Origin: JANWKQ01 sp964624635
Lineage (GTDB): Bacteria; Bacteroidota; Bacteroidia; CAIKAF01
Length of the DNA stretch: 64,000 nucleotides
Direction of reading: 5' to 3'
Assembly (NCBI GenBank): GCA_964624635.1
Contig: CAZUXM010000009.1
Location: forward strand, 1-64,000
Position 1 is the first letter of the stretch, and every line of letters starts with the position of its first letter. A model generated the notes under the pieces. The model was not told where the DNA came from. It did no database searches and saw only the letters and a program-made list of their open reading frames with translations. The position numbers and the translations under genes are program-made. Below, one piece after another: positions 1 to 9,312 of the stretch.

Positions 1-2475
1 GTTGATTACTTCACCTAAAGAGTTATACCAGGTTTCACCATCACGGTAACCTAATACATTTTGAGGATTGTTTACATCATCCACATATACTACCCAATCA
101 GATTCGGCATTACCCGGATGAGGACCAAGATCATTTACATCACCTACTTTTTTGGTATCATATAATGAATATTGATCTTTTAATACTTTTTGGTTAGCAT
201 CATAACGGTCTACACGAACTCCGATGTTAAACACAATATCTTTGAAAGAAAACTTATCCTGAATATAACCGGCCATATAAATTGGTTGGAAAGCAGCTAC
301 CGGACGAGTATTAAACCCACGAGAATCTTTTGCTAAGAAGAAATCCTCAAAACTGGATCTGTCTGTTACTCTGTTACCATATACATCATAACCTACATTC
401 GTAACTAAGTTGTTTCCTTGATTATATAATTCATCCGCAGAGAACATATCTAATGTAAGGAAATTAGGATCTAATGCATCTACATTAATATTATCCAAAC
501 CGCTTACTGAATATCCTAGTTTAGTACGTAAATTATAATCAAATAATGATTGTCCTAAACCAAAACCCGGTCTGTTAGGATCGGATACATATAAAGAATT
601 ATAATTGATCGTATCCTGATAAACATTATTTGAATTATATACAGGGATACCATTCGCCAAATCCAATGTACCTAAATGTTGGTTAGTTAACTGGCGGGCA
701 ATAGTCCATAAACCCTGAGGAGCTAATGTATAAGATGCATCTGTTCTTTGTTCAAATTCAAAACCTAAACCTAAGTCGTGATCTCCTATAGTTGCTGTTC
801 CATTAAAGTTGATACGAAACTGGTTGTTATCAGTAATAGCGTATCCGTTATATGGAGTACCAGGACTTGTATACATATCATATATGGTTCTTGGGGAAGC
901 TCCATTAATAATACCTCCGTTATTTTGGATAGTTGTTAACTGATCATGGTAATCAGAAGTTGGATATAAATTGTAGAACTGATTAGTTACGGCTGCAATT
1001 TGAGTATTCACTGATGATGGTGTAAATACAACATTGGTATCTTGGTATCCTGTAAATAAGAAACCTGACATATCAAGACTATCATCATAACCATAATTAT
1101 ATGTTGGTCTTCTTTGAACATCAAATCTTCCTACATAACCATAGTTAAAGAAGTTGTTAGTGTGCTGAACGTCTTCCGTTTTAGAATATCCTTTTAAGTA
1201 ATCAACCTGTAAGCTGATCATTGCATTTTTTAACCCTTTATACTTTCCTTTATCATCTTTTTTACCTTCAAAATATTGGGTAATACGACCGTAAATATTC
1301 CAGGTAAGATTTTGAGTTCTACCATTACGATCCCAATTAAACATAGAGTTGTTATAGCTCCAAATTTTACTTTGACTTGCGTTTACATAACCACCAATTG
1401 CGATGAAAGTATTTTTAGCAGGATTGATATCAATTTTAGCATTACCATTGATGTATTGACGATCAGCATTTTCTCTAAAAGAAGACTTGGTGAATGCATC
1501 TGTGCCTAAAAATTCAGCATTTAATCGAGTACCACTTTGTCCTGCAGGGGGTATACGAATTGGGTCATTAATAATTCTATCACGAGTAGCGTCTGTTGCT
1601 CTGTACCAACCTCCAAAACCCGGAGTAGCATCTTTATCATAAGCACCTTCAACAGCAACCATGAAACCTGCGATAGGTTTACCTTCTTTGCCTTTTCTTT
1701 TAATCAACGGGCCGCCTATAACTCCTGAGAAATAATAATGTCCAAAATTATCAAGGAATTGAGAAGTTCTACCTTCAATAGCTCCGAAATAGCTATTTTG
1801 AATATTTCTGGTAGTGATTTCAATGATACCACCAGTAACATCACCATATTTAGCAGGAACCCCTCCTAATATTGCATTAACAGATTCAGCTCCTTGACGA
1901 GGAATGGTTGACCCTGCTCCACGAACTTTAACACCATCAATAAATACTGTTGCGTCCTGACGGGCACCGGCAAAATTTCCAACTGCACCATCACGGGTAT
2001 AAACCCCTGCGGTTACGTTTACTATACCCAAAGTAGTTGTACTTGGGTTATTCATAATATCCTTGCGGTTATAAGTACCCCCTTCGGTAGTATTTCCCGG
2101 GTCAATTTTAATTTTTGAAGTAGTTACTACGAATTCTTTCATAGTAACATCTGCTTTCATTTTTGGATAAAGTGTGGTGATACTTCCCGCTTTAATATCC
2201 ACATTCGGATAAGTTACGTTAGGCAAACCTGCACTTGAAAACTTGATGGTGTAAGTACCTACATCAATATTCTTAATCCAGTAATTACCATCAATATCAG
2301 CCGATTGACCTGTAACCATCTTACCATTCTGTTCTATTACAACGTTGGCAAAAGGTATAGGTGTTTTACCATCCTCCTCGGTAACTATTCCTTTAAGCTC
2401 ACCTGTGGTTTGTGCAAAAGCAACCACCTGAATCCCTGCTACAAAAAATAGAATGCTTAGTAACCTTTTCATCAT
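1..2475 (-). CDS. TonB-dependent receptor with carboxypeptidase-regulatory-like N-terminal domain, 3' end outside window
   Basis: The reading frame is open from ATG at 2475 to the window edge (825 codons, no stop), so the C-terminal part of the barrel is missing. I translated it by hand. It starts MMKRLLSILFFVAGIQ, a signal peptide ending near FAQ. A CarboxypepD_reg-like beta-sandwich follows (TTGELKGIVTEEDGKTPIPF), then a TonB plug (GAVGNFAGARQDATVFIDG, GGVPAKYGDVTGGIIEIT) and barrel segments. It is a close paralog of the receptor at 3435-7166, with long shared blocks such as NGASPRTIYDMY, FEFEQRTDASY and DPNRPGFGLGQ. The family imports substrates across the outer membrane using TonB energy; the substrate cannot be told from the sequence. 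No SusD partner is visible in the window. Confidence 0.9.
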   Translation of the reverse strand, partial: MMKRLLSILFFVAGIQVVAFAQTTGELKGIVTEEDGKTPIPFANVVIEQNGKMVTGQSADIDGNYWIKNIDVGTYTIKFSSAGLPNVTYPNVDIKAGSITTLYPKMKADVTMKEFVVTTSKIKIDPGNTTEGGTYNRKDIMNNPSTTTLGIVNVTAGVYTRDGAVGNFAGARQDATVFIDGVKVRGAGSTIPRQGAESVNAILGGVPAKYGDVTGGIIEITTRNIQNSYFGAIEGRTSQFLDNFGHYYFSGVIGGPLIKRKGKEGKPIAGFMVAVEGAYDKDATPGFGGWYRATDATRDRIINDPIRIPPAGQSGTRLNAEFLGTDAFTKSSFRENADRQYINGNAKIDINPAKNTFIAIGGYVNASQSKIWSYNNSMFNWDRNGRTQNLTWNIYGRITQYFEGKKDDKGKYKGLKNAMISLQVDYLKGYSKTEDVQHTNNFFNYGYVGRFDVQRRPTYNYGYDDSLDMSGFLFTGYQDTNVVFTPSSVNTQIAAVTNQFYNLYPTSDYHDQLTTIQNNGGIINGASPRTIYDMYTSPGTPYNGYAITDNNQFRINFNGTATIGDHDLGLGFEFEQRTDASYTLAPQGLWTIARQLTNQHLGTLDLANGIPVYNSNNVYQDTINYNSLYVSDPNRPGFGLGQSLFDYNLRTKLGYSVSGLDNINVDALDPNFLTLDMFSADELYNQGNNLVTNVGYDVYGNRVTDRSSFEDFFLAKDSRGFNTRPVAAFQPIYMAGYIQDKFSFKDIVFNIGVRVDRYDANQKVLKDQYSLYDTKKVGDVNDLGPHPGNAESDWVVYVDDVNNPQNVLGYRDGETWYNSLGEVIN

Positions 2476-2525
2476 CTTTATCTAATTATTTTTTAAAATG
2501 TCGGTCTCAAAAATTTATAAGGTCG

Positions 2526-2555
2526 TAAAAGTATATATTTAAAGCTATTTAACAA
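2526..2555 (-). promoter_or_regulatory. Bacteroidota-type promoter for the upstream TonB receptor paralog
   Basis: Read on the minus strand, TTG (2555-2553) is followed after 19 nt by TACTTTTA (2533-2526), one mismatch from TAnnTTTG. Transcription would start near 2520, about 45 nt before the ATG at 2475. Confidence 0.45.
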
Positions 2556-2604
2556 ATCGTGTTGCAACTATTATTTAGCGGTAACACTTGATTAATCTAT
2601 TATT

Positions 2605-3129
2605 TCAATATTCCGGTCTTTTTAATATTTCAGCTGTTATAACTGCTTTCCTCCAATCAATATCAGCCCATTCTCCTACCTCCTGCTCTGTCTCAATCTG
2701 CTCATTATCAAATCCTTTACTATGATTTCTATGATCTTGTACTAAATCATAATCTTCGGTTTCTTCGTCATAAGCCAACTCTGTATCATATCCGTAATAT
2801 TTTTCTTCTTCTATATTCTCTAACGTTTCAGTAGTTTCTAAAGTAGTTGACTTTACAAGGCCTTTGTCGCTTTTTACAGGCTCTTGAATGGGTGGGGGAA
2901 CTGTTTTTTGGGTTCCTTTTTGCTCATTCAATAATGATTGAAGAATATCCTCCAAAGACTTAGGCTGGGTTGAATGGGGCTTTTGGTAAGTAGTTTGTTG
3001 TACAGGCTTTTGAAACTGTTTTTGTTGATTAACAGAATTACTGTTAGCCTTTCTAATTCTCTTAACAATAGAGGCAATCACAGCTACGGCTACAATCAGA
3101 AAATAAATTATGTAAGTATATTTATCCAT
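2605..3129 (-). CDS. Small membrane-anchored hypothetical protein
   Basis: 174 residues. Residues 5-22 (TYIIYFLIVAVAVIASIV) form one N-terminal membrane helix, followed by basic residues. A long polar Gln/Pro/Thr-rich linker (about 30-85) and an acidic stretch (about 95-150) follow. The tail IDWRKAVITAEILKRPEY is the conserved end of a small protein type common in Bacteroidota (FDLRKAVIxSEILxRKY-like), recognised from memory. Function is unknown; this looks like an anchored scaffold with a disordered middle. It sits between the two receptor paralogs with its own promoter, so the tandem receptor copies are not simply adjacent. Confidence 0.75.
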   Translation of the reverse strand: MDKYTYIIYFLIVAVAVIASIVKRIRKANSNSVNQQKQFQKPVQQTTYQKPHSTQPKSLEDILQSLLNEQKGTQKTVPPPIQEPVKSDKGLVKSTTLETTETLENIEEEKYYGYDTELAYDEETEDYDLVQDHRNHSKGFDNEQIETEQEVGEWADIDWRKAVITAEILKRPEY

Positions 3130-3138
3130 TATCTAAAA

Positions 3139-3169
3139 CAAATGTAAACGGCTAAAAATAATACACCAA
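3139..3169 (-). promoter_or_regulatory. Promoter of the 2605-3129 membrane protein
   Basis: On the minus strand TTG (3169-3167), 20 nt, then TACATTTG (3146-3139) is an exact match to the Bacteroidota consensus. The expected start near 3133 leaves an almost leaderless transcript for the ATG at 3129. Confidence 0.6.
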
Positions 3170-3367
3170 TTACAAAAAACAGCCTTTATCAATAAAATTA
3201 GCCCAAAACGCCGGCTCATGAAAATATATTTTTTTAATTATCAAGTACTTATCTTATTTAACGTCGTTAAATTCTGTTAACCATAAAATAAATTAACCCA
3301 CTTGAAAAATTTACATAATAAAGTCGCATAACCATTGTTCTGTAAGGCTTCCAGGTCATTTATAAAT

Positions 3368-3400
3368 AAAAAAGCCGATCTGGTATCAGACCGGCTTTTA
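3368..3400 (-). terminator. Rho-independent terminator after the second TonB receptor
   Basis: Hairpin AAAGCCG-a-TCTG-gtat-CAGA-c-CGGCTTT with A/T tracts on both sides, about 35 nt past the stop codon of the receptor at 3435. The rest of the 305-nt gap 3130-3434 shows only the promoter at 3139-3169. Confidence 0.8.
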
Positions 3401-3434
3401 AAACATCAACATCACATCCCCTTCACTGTGTTTT

Positions 3435-6400
3435 TTAAAAATTAAGCATTACCCCAAACTTAACTCTTCTTGGCATGCTAAAATTCCCGGGATTATCTAC
3501 TTTCATCTGATAATAATTCATGTATGAATTAGGATCTACCTGTGTTCCAATCTGAGCTTGATAATTTGGTGAGGTTAAATAACCATCGTCGGAAGGGCTA
3601 CCGGTAGCTCTGTAAACATCAATGATATTTTGAATATTAAACAAGTTGAGTATGTTAACATACAATTGTAATTGAGCCGGTTTATTACCCTTTTTTGACT
3701 TAAACACAAGATCAATGTCTTTGGTAATATTCAAATCACCGTAAAACTCAAATGGTAAACGTGCCCCATTTAAAGACCCCAACAATGAACCATTGGTTGA
3801 CCCACTCAACAATTGAGTTGGTGTTGGTAATACCTGACGAGAGAATGGCACCCCCGAATTCCCTACCATACTAAAACTAACACTCAGATTTTTCAAAACA
3901 GCTTCGAAAAACTTTCCTTTAGGTCCGATGTATTTCGGCCTTCTATCGTCTACTTTTTTATTATCCCCAAAATCAAAAGTGGCAAACAATTTAAACTGAT
4001 GTCTTGAATCATATGCTAACGGAATAGTAGATCGTAAATTAGGAGATCCTGAATTGATGAGATTCAATTGAGAAAAACTACCTGAACCGGTACCGTCAGC
4101 AAACTGCAATGTATAAGATGCAGTTCCTTTGATATTTCCTCCGTGTGGATTTAATAATACTTCTACTGATAATCCTTTTGAAGTGGCAAAATCAATATTT
4201 GTCCATCCGGTATAGGTACGAGGATAGGCTTCCTGATATTTTGACACTGCAATCATATCTCTCATTTCCTTATAAAATCCTCTCACTTTTACATGTAATT
4301 GTCTGGTGATAATTTGCACGAAACTCAACGAAAAGTCAGTGGTTCTTTCGGGTCTTAAATTAGGATTATTAAAAACAGTAGATGCAGAATTATAACTGGT
4401 GTTATCCCAGAATAAATAATCTAAAGGGTTTTGTTGTGCTAAATTTCTATTTCCGTTAAAGACTGTAGGACGCTGAGTAAGCACATCATAATTGGCAGCA
4501 AACATTGATTTATCGCTGATAGGAAAATAAAAATTGATACGTGGCATTACATTTACTTGTGGAGTATAATCAGTAAATGCATTAAATAATCCGGGACCTG
4601 GATTTCTTACATCCGAAGAAGGGTCAACCAAATAGGGTTGAACTCTACCTGATGAATTTCTCAATATAGTTGGATCAGTAATTACTTCCCCGGTTTGATT
4701 ATACCAGGTGTCTCCATCGCGATATCCTAAAACTTTAGTGGGTGAATTTATATCGTCCACATATACTACCCAATTGTTTTCAGCATTACCCGGATGTTCA
4801 ACTTGCATACCATTGATTTCGGTAACGTCTTCTACTTTTTTAGTATCATATAAAGAGTAAGGATCCTTTAGTACTTTTTGATTTGCATCATACCTATCAA
4901 TACGAATACCCACATTAAATACAATATCCTTAAAACTAAATTTATCTTGTATATAGCCTCCTAAATAGGTTGGTTGAAAAGCTGCTACAGGTCGGGTATT
5001 ATTTCCATATTGATCTTTCGCCAGAAAAAAGTCTTCTAAGCTGGTATTATCAGTCGTACGGTTTCCGTACACATCATATCCTGAATTCAACACAAAACTG
5101 TTTCCATTATTGTACAATTCATCAGCACTAAACATATTGATATGCAAAAAATTCGGATCGAGAGCATCCACATTTAATCTCTCCAATCCGGCTGGATCAA
5201 GCATTAATTTTTTTCTCAGGTTATAATCAAAAAAGTTTTGTCCCAAACCAAAACCAGGACGATTGGGATCTTCAACATACAATGCTGAATAATTAATGGT
5301 ATCCTGATAAATTCCGGCTTCGTTATAAACTGCAGTTGGGTTAGCAGTATCCAATGTTCCCAGATGTTGATTGGTTAGTTGACGTGCAACTGTCCACAAT
5401 CCTGCGGGATTTAAGTTATAAAATGCATCATTGCGTTGTTCAAATTCAAAACCGGCCGAAATATTATGATCTCCAAATACAGCTGAACCGGCTACTGAAA
5501 TTCGGAACTGATTATTATCAGATAATTGATAGCCATTGAAAGGTGTTCCAGGTGCATTATACATATCATAAATAGTACGTGGAGTTGCTCCGTTCACCAC
5601 TCCACCCGAATTAAGTATACTTGAAAACTGGTCGTAATGACCTTCCGGCTTATCATATAAATTATACAGTTGAGATGTAATAGCCGCGATTTGAGAATTT
5701 ACTGAAGATGGAATAAAGCTCACCATTGTATCCTGGTATCCTGTAAATAAATACCCTGATTTATTTTCTTTTGGGTCATAACCGTATTGATATGTTGGCC
5801 TACTATGTACATCAAATTTTCCAACGTAACCATAATTAAAAAAATTATCTCCATGACGTACATCTTCTGTCTTTGAAAAACCTTTTAAATAATCCACCTG
5901 TAAACTCACATTAGCACTTCTCATTCCTTTATATTTTCCATTAGTATTGGGCTTCCCATAAAAATATTGAGATACTCTTCCGTAAACACTACCAGTTACA
6001 GATTGATTTCTACCATTGTTTTCCCAATTGAACATCGAATTATTTCTATCCCACAACATGTTTTGACTTAGATTTAAATACCCTCCAATAGAAATGAAAG
6101 TATTTTTAGCAGGAGAATAATCAATTTTAGCATTGGCATTAAAATACTGTGAAGCCGCATTGATTCTTGCCGCTGTTTTTTCAAAATGTTCGGAAGAAAG
6201 AAACTCAGCGTTATATCTCGTTCCACTTTGTCCGGCAGGTGGTAAACGAAGCGGATCATTTACAATACTCTCTAAAGTACCATCTTTAGCCTTATACCAT
6301 CCGCCAAAACCGGGATTAGCATCTTTATCATATGCCCCTTCAAACGATACAACAAAACCTAAAATTGGTTTTCCTTCGGTGGCATTGTTTTTCTTTTGTT

Positions 6401-7166
6401 TAATAATTGGACCACCCAAAGTTCCACTAAAATAATAATGTCCATACTCATCTAACAATTTAGAAGTTCTGGCTTCAACCGAACCGAAAAATTTATTAGA
6501 AATATTTTTCATGGTAATTTCAATGACTCCTCCAACTACATCCCCAAATTGTGCAGGAATACCGGCTATATGAATATTTAAAGACTCTACACCTCCCCTA
6601 GGAATAATAGCCATAGCACTTCGTACTTTTATACCATTTATAAAGATGGTAGCATCTTGTCTTGATCCACCAAAATTGGCAAATTTCCCATCCCTTGAAT
6701 ATACTGTAGGAATTAGATTTAGCGGAGCCAATGCTGTTCCCATTGGGTTCTCATATAAAATATCTTGTGTAATATGCACAAGTGAAGGATGAATTCCCGG
6801 ATCTAATCCATTATATGCCGATACTTCACCTCCTTGAATCTCCAATCCTTTTTCAAGCAACTCAGCATTTCTCATCGATAACTGTCCGGCCAAAATATTT
6901 ACATCAGTAATTTTTAAAGTATCAAATCCTTGAGAAGTAAATTGAATGGTATAAGTACCCGCCGGAATTCCAAACAACCAATATTTACCATCCTGATCAG
7001 TATAGTCTCCGTTAATGGCTAATCCGTTTTGCAAAACAGAAACGACAGCATTCTCGAGTGGTTTTTTAGTAGTTCTATCAATTACTTCACCTTTTAATTC
7101 TCCTGTGGTTTGAGAATAAACAAATATTGGCATTACCAATAAAAAAAGAGTCAACGCTTTTCTCAT
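3435..7166 (-). CDS. TonB-dependent receptor with carboxypeptidase-regulatory-like domain
   Basis: 1243 residues from the chosen start. The frame extends upstream to 7283, but those 39 residues look like untranslated leader. ATG at 7166 opens a classic signal peptide (MRKALTLFLLVMPIFVYSQ), and a promoter sits at 7321-7352. A regulatory-like beta-sandwich (TTGELKGEVIDRTTKKPLEN) comes next, then the plug (ANFGGSRQDATIFING, GIPAQFGDVVGGVIEITM) and a full barrel. The barrel ends with an aromatic-rich strand (PGNFSMPRRVKFGVMLNF), typical of outer-membrane insertion signals. It is the tandem paralog of the gene at 1-2475. Large periplasmic and extracellular loops suggest a sizeable ligand, but the substrate is unknown. 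Confidence 0.92.
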   Translation of the reverse strand: MRKALTLFLLVMPIFVYSQTTGELKGEVIDRTTKKPLENAVVSVLQNGLAINGDYTDQDGKYWLFGIPAGTYTIQFTSQGFDTLKITDVNILAGQLSMRNAELLEKGLEIQGGEVSAYNGLDPGIHPSLVHITQDILYENPMGTALAPLNLIPTVYSRDGKFANFGGSRQDATIFINGIKVRSAMAIIPRGGVESLNIHIAGIPAQFGDVVGGVIEITMKNISNKFFGSVEARTSKLLDEYGHYYFSGTLGGPIIKQKKNNATEGKPILGFVVSFEGAYDKDANPGFGGWYKAKDGTLESIVNDPLRLPPAGQSGTRYNAEFLSSEHFEKTAARINAASQYFNANAKIDYSPAKNTFISIGGYLNLSQNMLWDRNNSMFNWENNGRNQSVTGSVYGRVSQYFYGKPNTNGKYKGMRSANVSLQVDYLKGFSKTEDVRHGDNFFNYGYVGKFDVHSRPTYQYGYDPKENKSGYLFTGYQDTMVSFIPSSVNSQIAAITSQLYNLYDKPEGHYDQFSSILNSGGVVNGATPRTIYDMYNAPGTPFNGYQLSDNNQFRISVAGSAVFGDHNISAGFEFEQRNDAFYNLNPAGLWTVARQLTNQHLGTLDTANPTAVYNEAGIYQDTINYSALYVEDPNRPGFGLGQNFFDYNLRKKLMLDPAGLERLNVDALDPNFLHINMFSADELYNNGNSFVLNSGYDVYGNRTTDNTSLEDFFLAKDQYGNNTRPVAAFQPTYLGGYIQDKFSFKDIVFNVGIRIDRYDANQKVLKDPYSLYDTKKVEDVTEINGMQVEHPGNAENNWVVYVDDINSPTKVLGYRDGDTWYNQTGEVITDPTILRNSSGRVQPYLVDPSSDVRNPGPGLFNAFTDYTPQVNVMPRINFYFPISDKSMFAANYDVLTQRPTVFNGNRNLAQQNPLDYLFWDNTSYNSASTVFNNPNLRPERTTDFSLSFVQIITRQLHVKVRGFYKEMRDMIAVSKYQEAYPRTYTGWTNIDFATSKGLSVEVLLNPHGGNIKGTASYTLQFADGTGSGSFSQLNLINSGSPNLRSTIPLAYDSRHQFKLFATFDFGDNKKVDDRRPKYIGPKGKFFEAVLKNLSVSFSMVGNSGVPFSRQVLPTPTQLLSGSTNGSLLGSLNGARLPFEFYGDLNITKDIDLVFKSKKGNKPAQLQLYVNILNLFNIQNIIDVYRATGSPSDDGYLTSPNYQAQIGTQVDPNSYMNYYQMKVDNPGNFSMPRRVKFGVMLNF

Positions 7167-7320
7167 CTTCTGGAAAGTTTTAGTTAAATGATAATTAATC
7201 AGGCTATAATAACTGATACGATATATATTCAGCGTATGGCTAAAACTAAATTCAGACTTTGTCGGAAAATAAGCTAAGCACATTCAATAGCTGTTATTGA
7301 ACATCGTAAAAGTTAATGCG

Positions 7321-7352
7321 CAAATGTAAATTCAACCATCATTGGAGAACAA
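7321..7352 (-). promoter_or_regulatory. Promoter of the 3435-7166 TonB receptor
   Basis: Minus strand: TTG (7352-7350), 21 nt, TACATTTG (7328-7321), an exact consensus match. It predicts a leader of about 150 nt before the ATG at 7166. I see no further gene or clear structure in the rest of the 397-nt stretch 7167-7563. Confidence 0.6.
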
Positions 7353-7563
7353 AAACAAAAAAGAGAAAACATCAATCAAAAATATTCATGAACATAAATG
7401 AAAGAATATCACTTCAAACCATCAAATTTTATGGGAAATAAAACAGGATTCATAAAAGTATGAATCAGTAAAATTTGTCAACTACTTAAGATTATTTTTT
7501 ATCGTAAAATGATATATGGAAGAACAGATGTAAACATTAAAAAAGCATCGAACTAGAAAAAAC

Positions 7564-7845
7564 TTATCGGTGATTTCTTTGTACATTTTTCTTGGTTTCG
7601 CGTAAATGTTTTTTCATACGCTTACGGGTAGCTTTTGTTTGAATATCCCAATGCCTGTTCATTGAAGCTTTATCGTTTTTAGCCTGTTCTCTCATTCTCT
7701 TTTTCTTTTCTTTCTTTACATTTTTCTGAGCCTTCGTCTCATTTTGAGCATGAATTGCACCTGAATAGTGGGGATTGACAAAATTTTGAGAATATCCCAC
7801 AAATAACATCATGATAATGGCTAATAAATAATTGAGTGGACGCAT
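7564..7845 (-). CDS. Small exported lysine/arginine-rich protein
   Basis: 93 residues. An N-terminal hydrophobic segment (YLLAIIMMLFVGYS) looks like a signal peptide, with the rest strongly basic. The C-terminal third (KATRKRMKKHLRETKKNVQR) matches the end of the upstream neighbour (PATRKRMKEHKKQTKKVIKR). Both therefore carry the same small basic module, and they probably arose from one ancestor or share a partner. It starts 2 nt after the neighbour's stop, so the two are almost certainly co-transcribed. Function is unknown; a polyanion or cell-wall binding role is only a guess. Confidence 0.7.
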   Translation of the reverse strand: MRPLNYLLAIIMMLFVGYSQNFVNPHYSGAIHAQNETKAQKNVKKEKKKRMREQAKNDKASMNRHWDIQTKATRKRMKKHLRETKKNVQRNHR

Positions 7846-7847
7846 AG

Positions 7848-9104
7848 CTAACGAACTTTGTTTTTGTTTTTGGGGTGCATGTTACGTTTAATTACCTTCT
7901 TGGTCTGCTTCTTATGTTCTTTCATTCTTTTACGGGTAGCAGGATCCTGAAGCTGTAAATGTCTTTTTATTACTTTCTTTTGTGATTTCTCAAAACTTCT
8001 TTTTTCTTTCTTTTTAAAGTGTAATTCTTTACGTTGTTTTTTGAGTTCCTTTTTATAGACATTGTTACTATTTGAAGTATCTCTTTTAGCATCTTGCCTT
8101 GCCTCCCGTTTTTCTTTTGCAGTTAATTTCTCCTTGGTAAATCGGGTCATATGCAAAATATCCTTTTTCTGCAAAGCAGATCTGTGCTTTTGTGATAAGT
8201 ATGTTCTGTTGTCTTTACTATTATAACGAGGATCGTTTTTCTTCTTTTTTTTGTTGGTACTCTTTTTCAATTTAGAGTCATCTGCTTTAGCCGTTTTTTT
8301 AATGGCATCTTTATTTTTTACACGATCATTGTCTTCTGCAAATGCTGTTTGATCAATAGCATCTTTATTCTTTTTATCATCAGGATCTTCTCCTACAAAA
8401 GTGCTCTTTCTGGCATCTTCATTTTTTTTGCGTTTGTTATCTTTTGCTTCAAAGGTGTTGTCACGGGCATCTTTATTGATTACCTTGTCATTATCCTCTC
8501 CGGTGAAAGTATTTTTAAGGGCATCCTTATTTTTTTTGCGTTTGTTGTCTTTAGCTTCAAAGGTATTATCACGAGCATCATTATTAATTACCTTGTCATT
8601 ATCCTCTCCGGTGAAAGTGTTTTTACGGGCATTCTTATTTTTTTTGCGTTTGTTGTCTTTAGCTTCAAAGGTATTATTACGAGCATCATTATTAATTACC
8701 TTATCATTATCCTCTCCGGTGAAAGTGTTTTTACGGGCATCCTTGTTTTTTTTGCGCTTGTTGTCTTTGGATTCAAAGGTATTATCACGAGCATCATTAT
8801 TGATTACCTTGTCATTATCTTCTCCAGTGAAAGTGTTATTTCGGGCATCCTTATTTTTTTTGTGCTTAGTATCTTTCGCTTCAAAAGTTTGGTCTTTAGC
8901 CTTGTTATTCTTTTTATGGGTTTTATCTTCAGCCTTATAGGTAGATTTTAATGCGTCTTTGTTTTTTTTACGAGTATCGTCTTTTGCAACATAGGTATTA
9001 TTAACGGCATCTCTGTTTTTTTTAGATTTCTGCGCTAACAGAAATACACCGGAGCCGCTATACAGCGTAAACAATAAAATGATATGTATAATTCTAATAT
9101 TCAA
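7848..9104 (-). CDS. Exported repeat protein with fourteen 18-residue charged repeats
   Basis: 418 residues. Residues 1-25 form a signal peptide ending FLLAQ. Residues 30-281 are fourteen consecutive 18-residue repeats built on N-[KN]-D-A-x-x-[NS]-T-F-x-[AG]-[KE]-D. The central copies alternate two flavours (one ending DNDKVI, the other DNKRKK). The remaining roughly 135 residues are very basic and end in the TRKRMKxHxxxTKK module shared with the 93-residue protein immediately downstream. Composition is dominated by K, N and D, with almost no hydrophobic core, so the repeat domain may be disordered or cation dependent. Function is unknown. The two genes form an operon. Confidence 0.8.
   Translation of the reverse strand: MNIRIIHIILLFTLYSGSGVFLLAQKSKKNRDAVNNTYVAKDDTRKKNKDALKSTYKAEDKTHKKNNKAKDQTFEAKDTKHKKNKDARNNTFTGEDNDKVINNDARDNTFESKDNKRKKNKDARKNTFTGEDNDKVINNDARNNTFEAKDNKRKKNKNARKNTFTGEDNDKVINNDARDNTFEAKDNKRKKNKDALKNTFTGEDNDKVINKDARDNTFEAKDNKRKKNEDARKSTFVGEDPDDKKNKDAIDQTAFAEDNDRVKNKDAIKKTAKADDSKLKKSTNKKKKKNDPRYNSKDNRTYLSQKHRSALQKKDILHMTRFTKEKLTAKEKREARQDAKRDTSNSNNVYKKELKKQRKELHFKKKEKRSFEKSQKKVIKRHLQLQDPATRKRMKEHKKQTKKVIKRNMHPKNKNKVR
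8262..9017 (-). repeat. Tandem 54-bp / 108-bp coding repeat
   Basis: Fourteen 54-bp units encode the 18-residue repeats of the protein at 7848-9104. From about 8420 to 8850 the units alternate in two types, so the near-identical DNA period is 108 bp. High nucleotide identity between central units points to recent expansion by slippage or unequal recombination. Outer units have diverged. The long open frames on the opposite strand here are by-products of this periodicity. Confidence 0.9.
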
Positions 9105-9276
9105 TATATTAAAGAAATTTGTAACCTATCAAGCCATTAAAACCTTATGTATAAGCATATAAAGATAATGATTAAAAGACTATTGAACTTAACATTGTAC
9201 GCATAAAACCGGGTAAAGTTCATTTTAGTGTGTTTAATGGCAATAAATCAGTANNNNNNNNNNGTATAAACAATGT

Positions 9277-9284
9277 TATCTTTG
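9277..9284 (+). promoter_or_regulatory. -7 element (TATCTTTG) upstream of the Rieske-like lipoprotein
   Basis: Exact TAnnTTTG match. Its -33 partner would fall at or near the assembly gap 9254-9263. Transcription from about 9290 rules out the upstream ATG at 9289 and favours the ATG at 9313. Confidence 0.5.
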
Positions 9285-9312
9285 AAGGATGCTTTGCAGA
9301 AGATTAAAAGTA

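Noticed and set aside
8349..8951. Long plus-strand open frames opposite the repeat gene
   Set aside because: They mirror the 54-bp periodicity of the minus-strand repeat gene and encode only repetitive hydrophobic sequence without a plausible start context.
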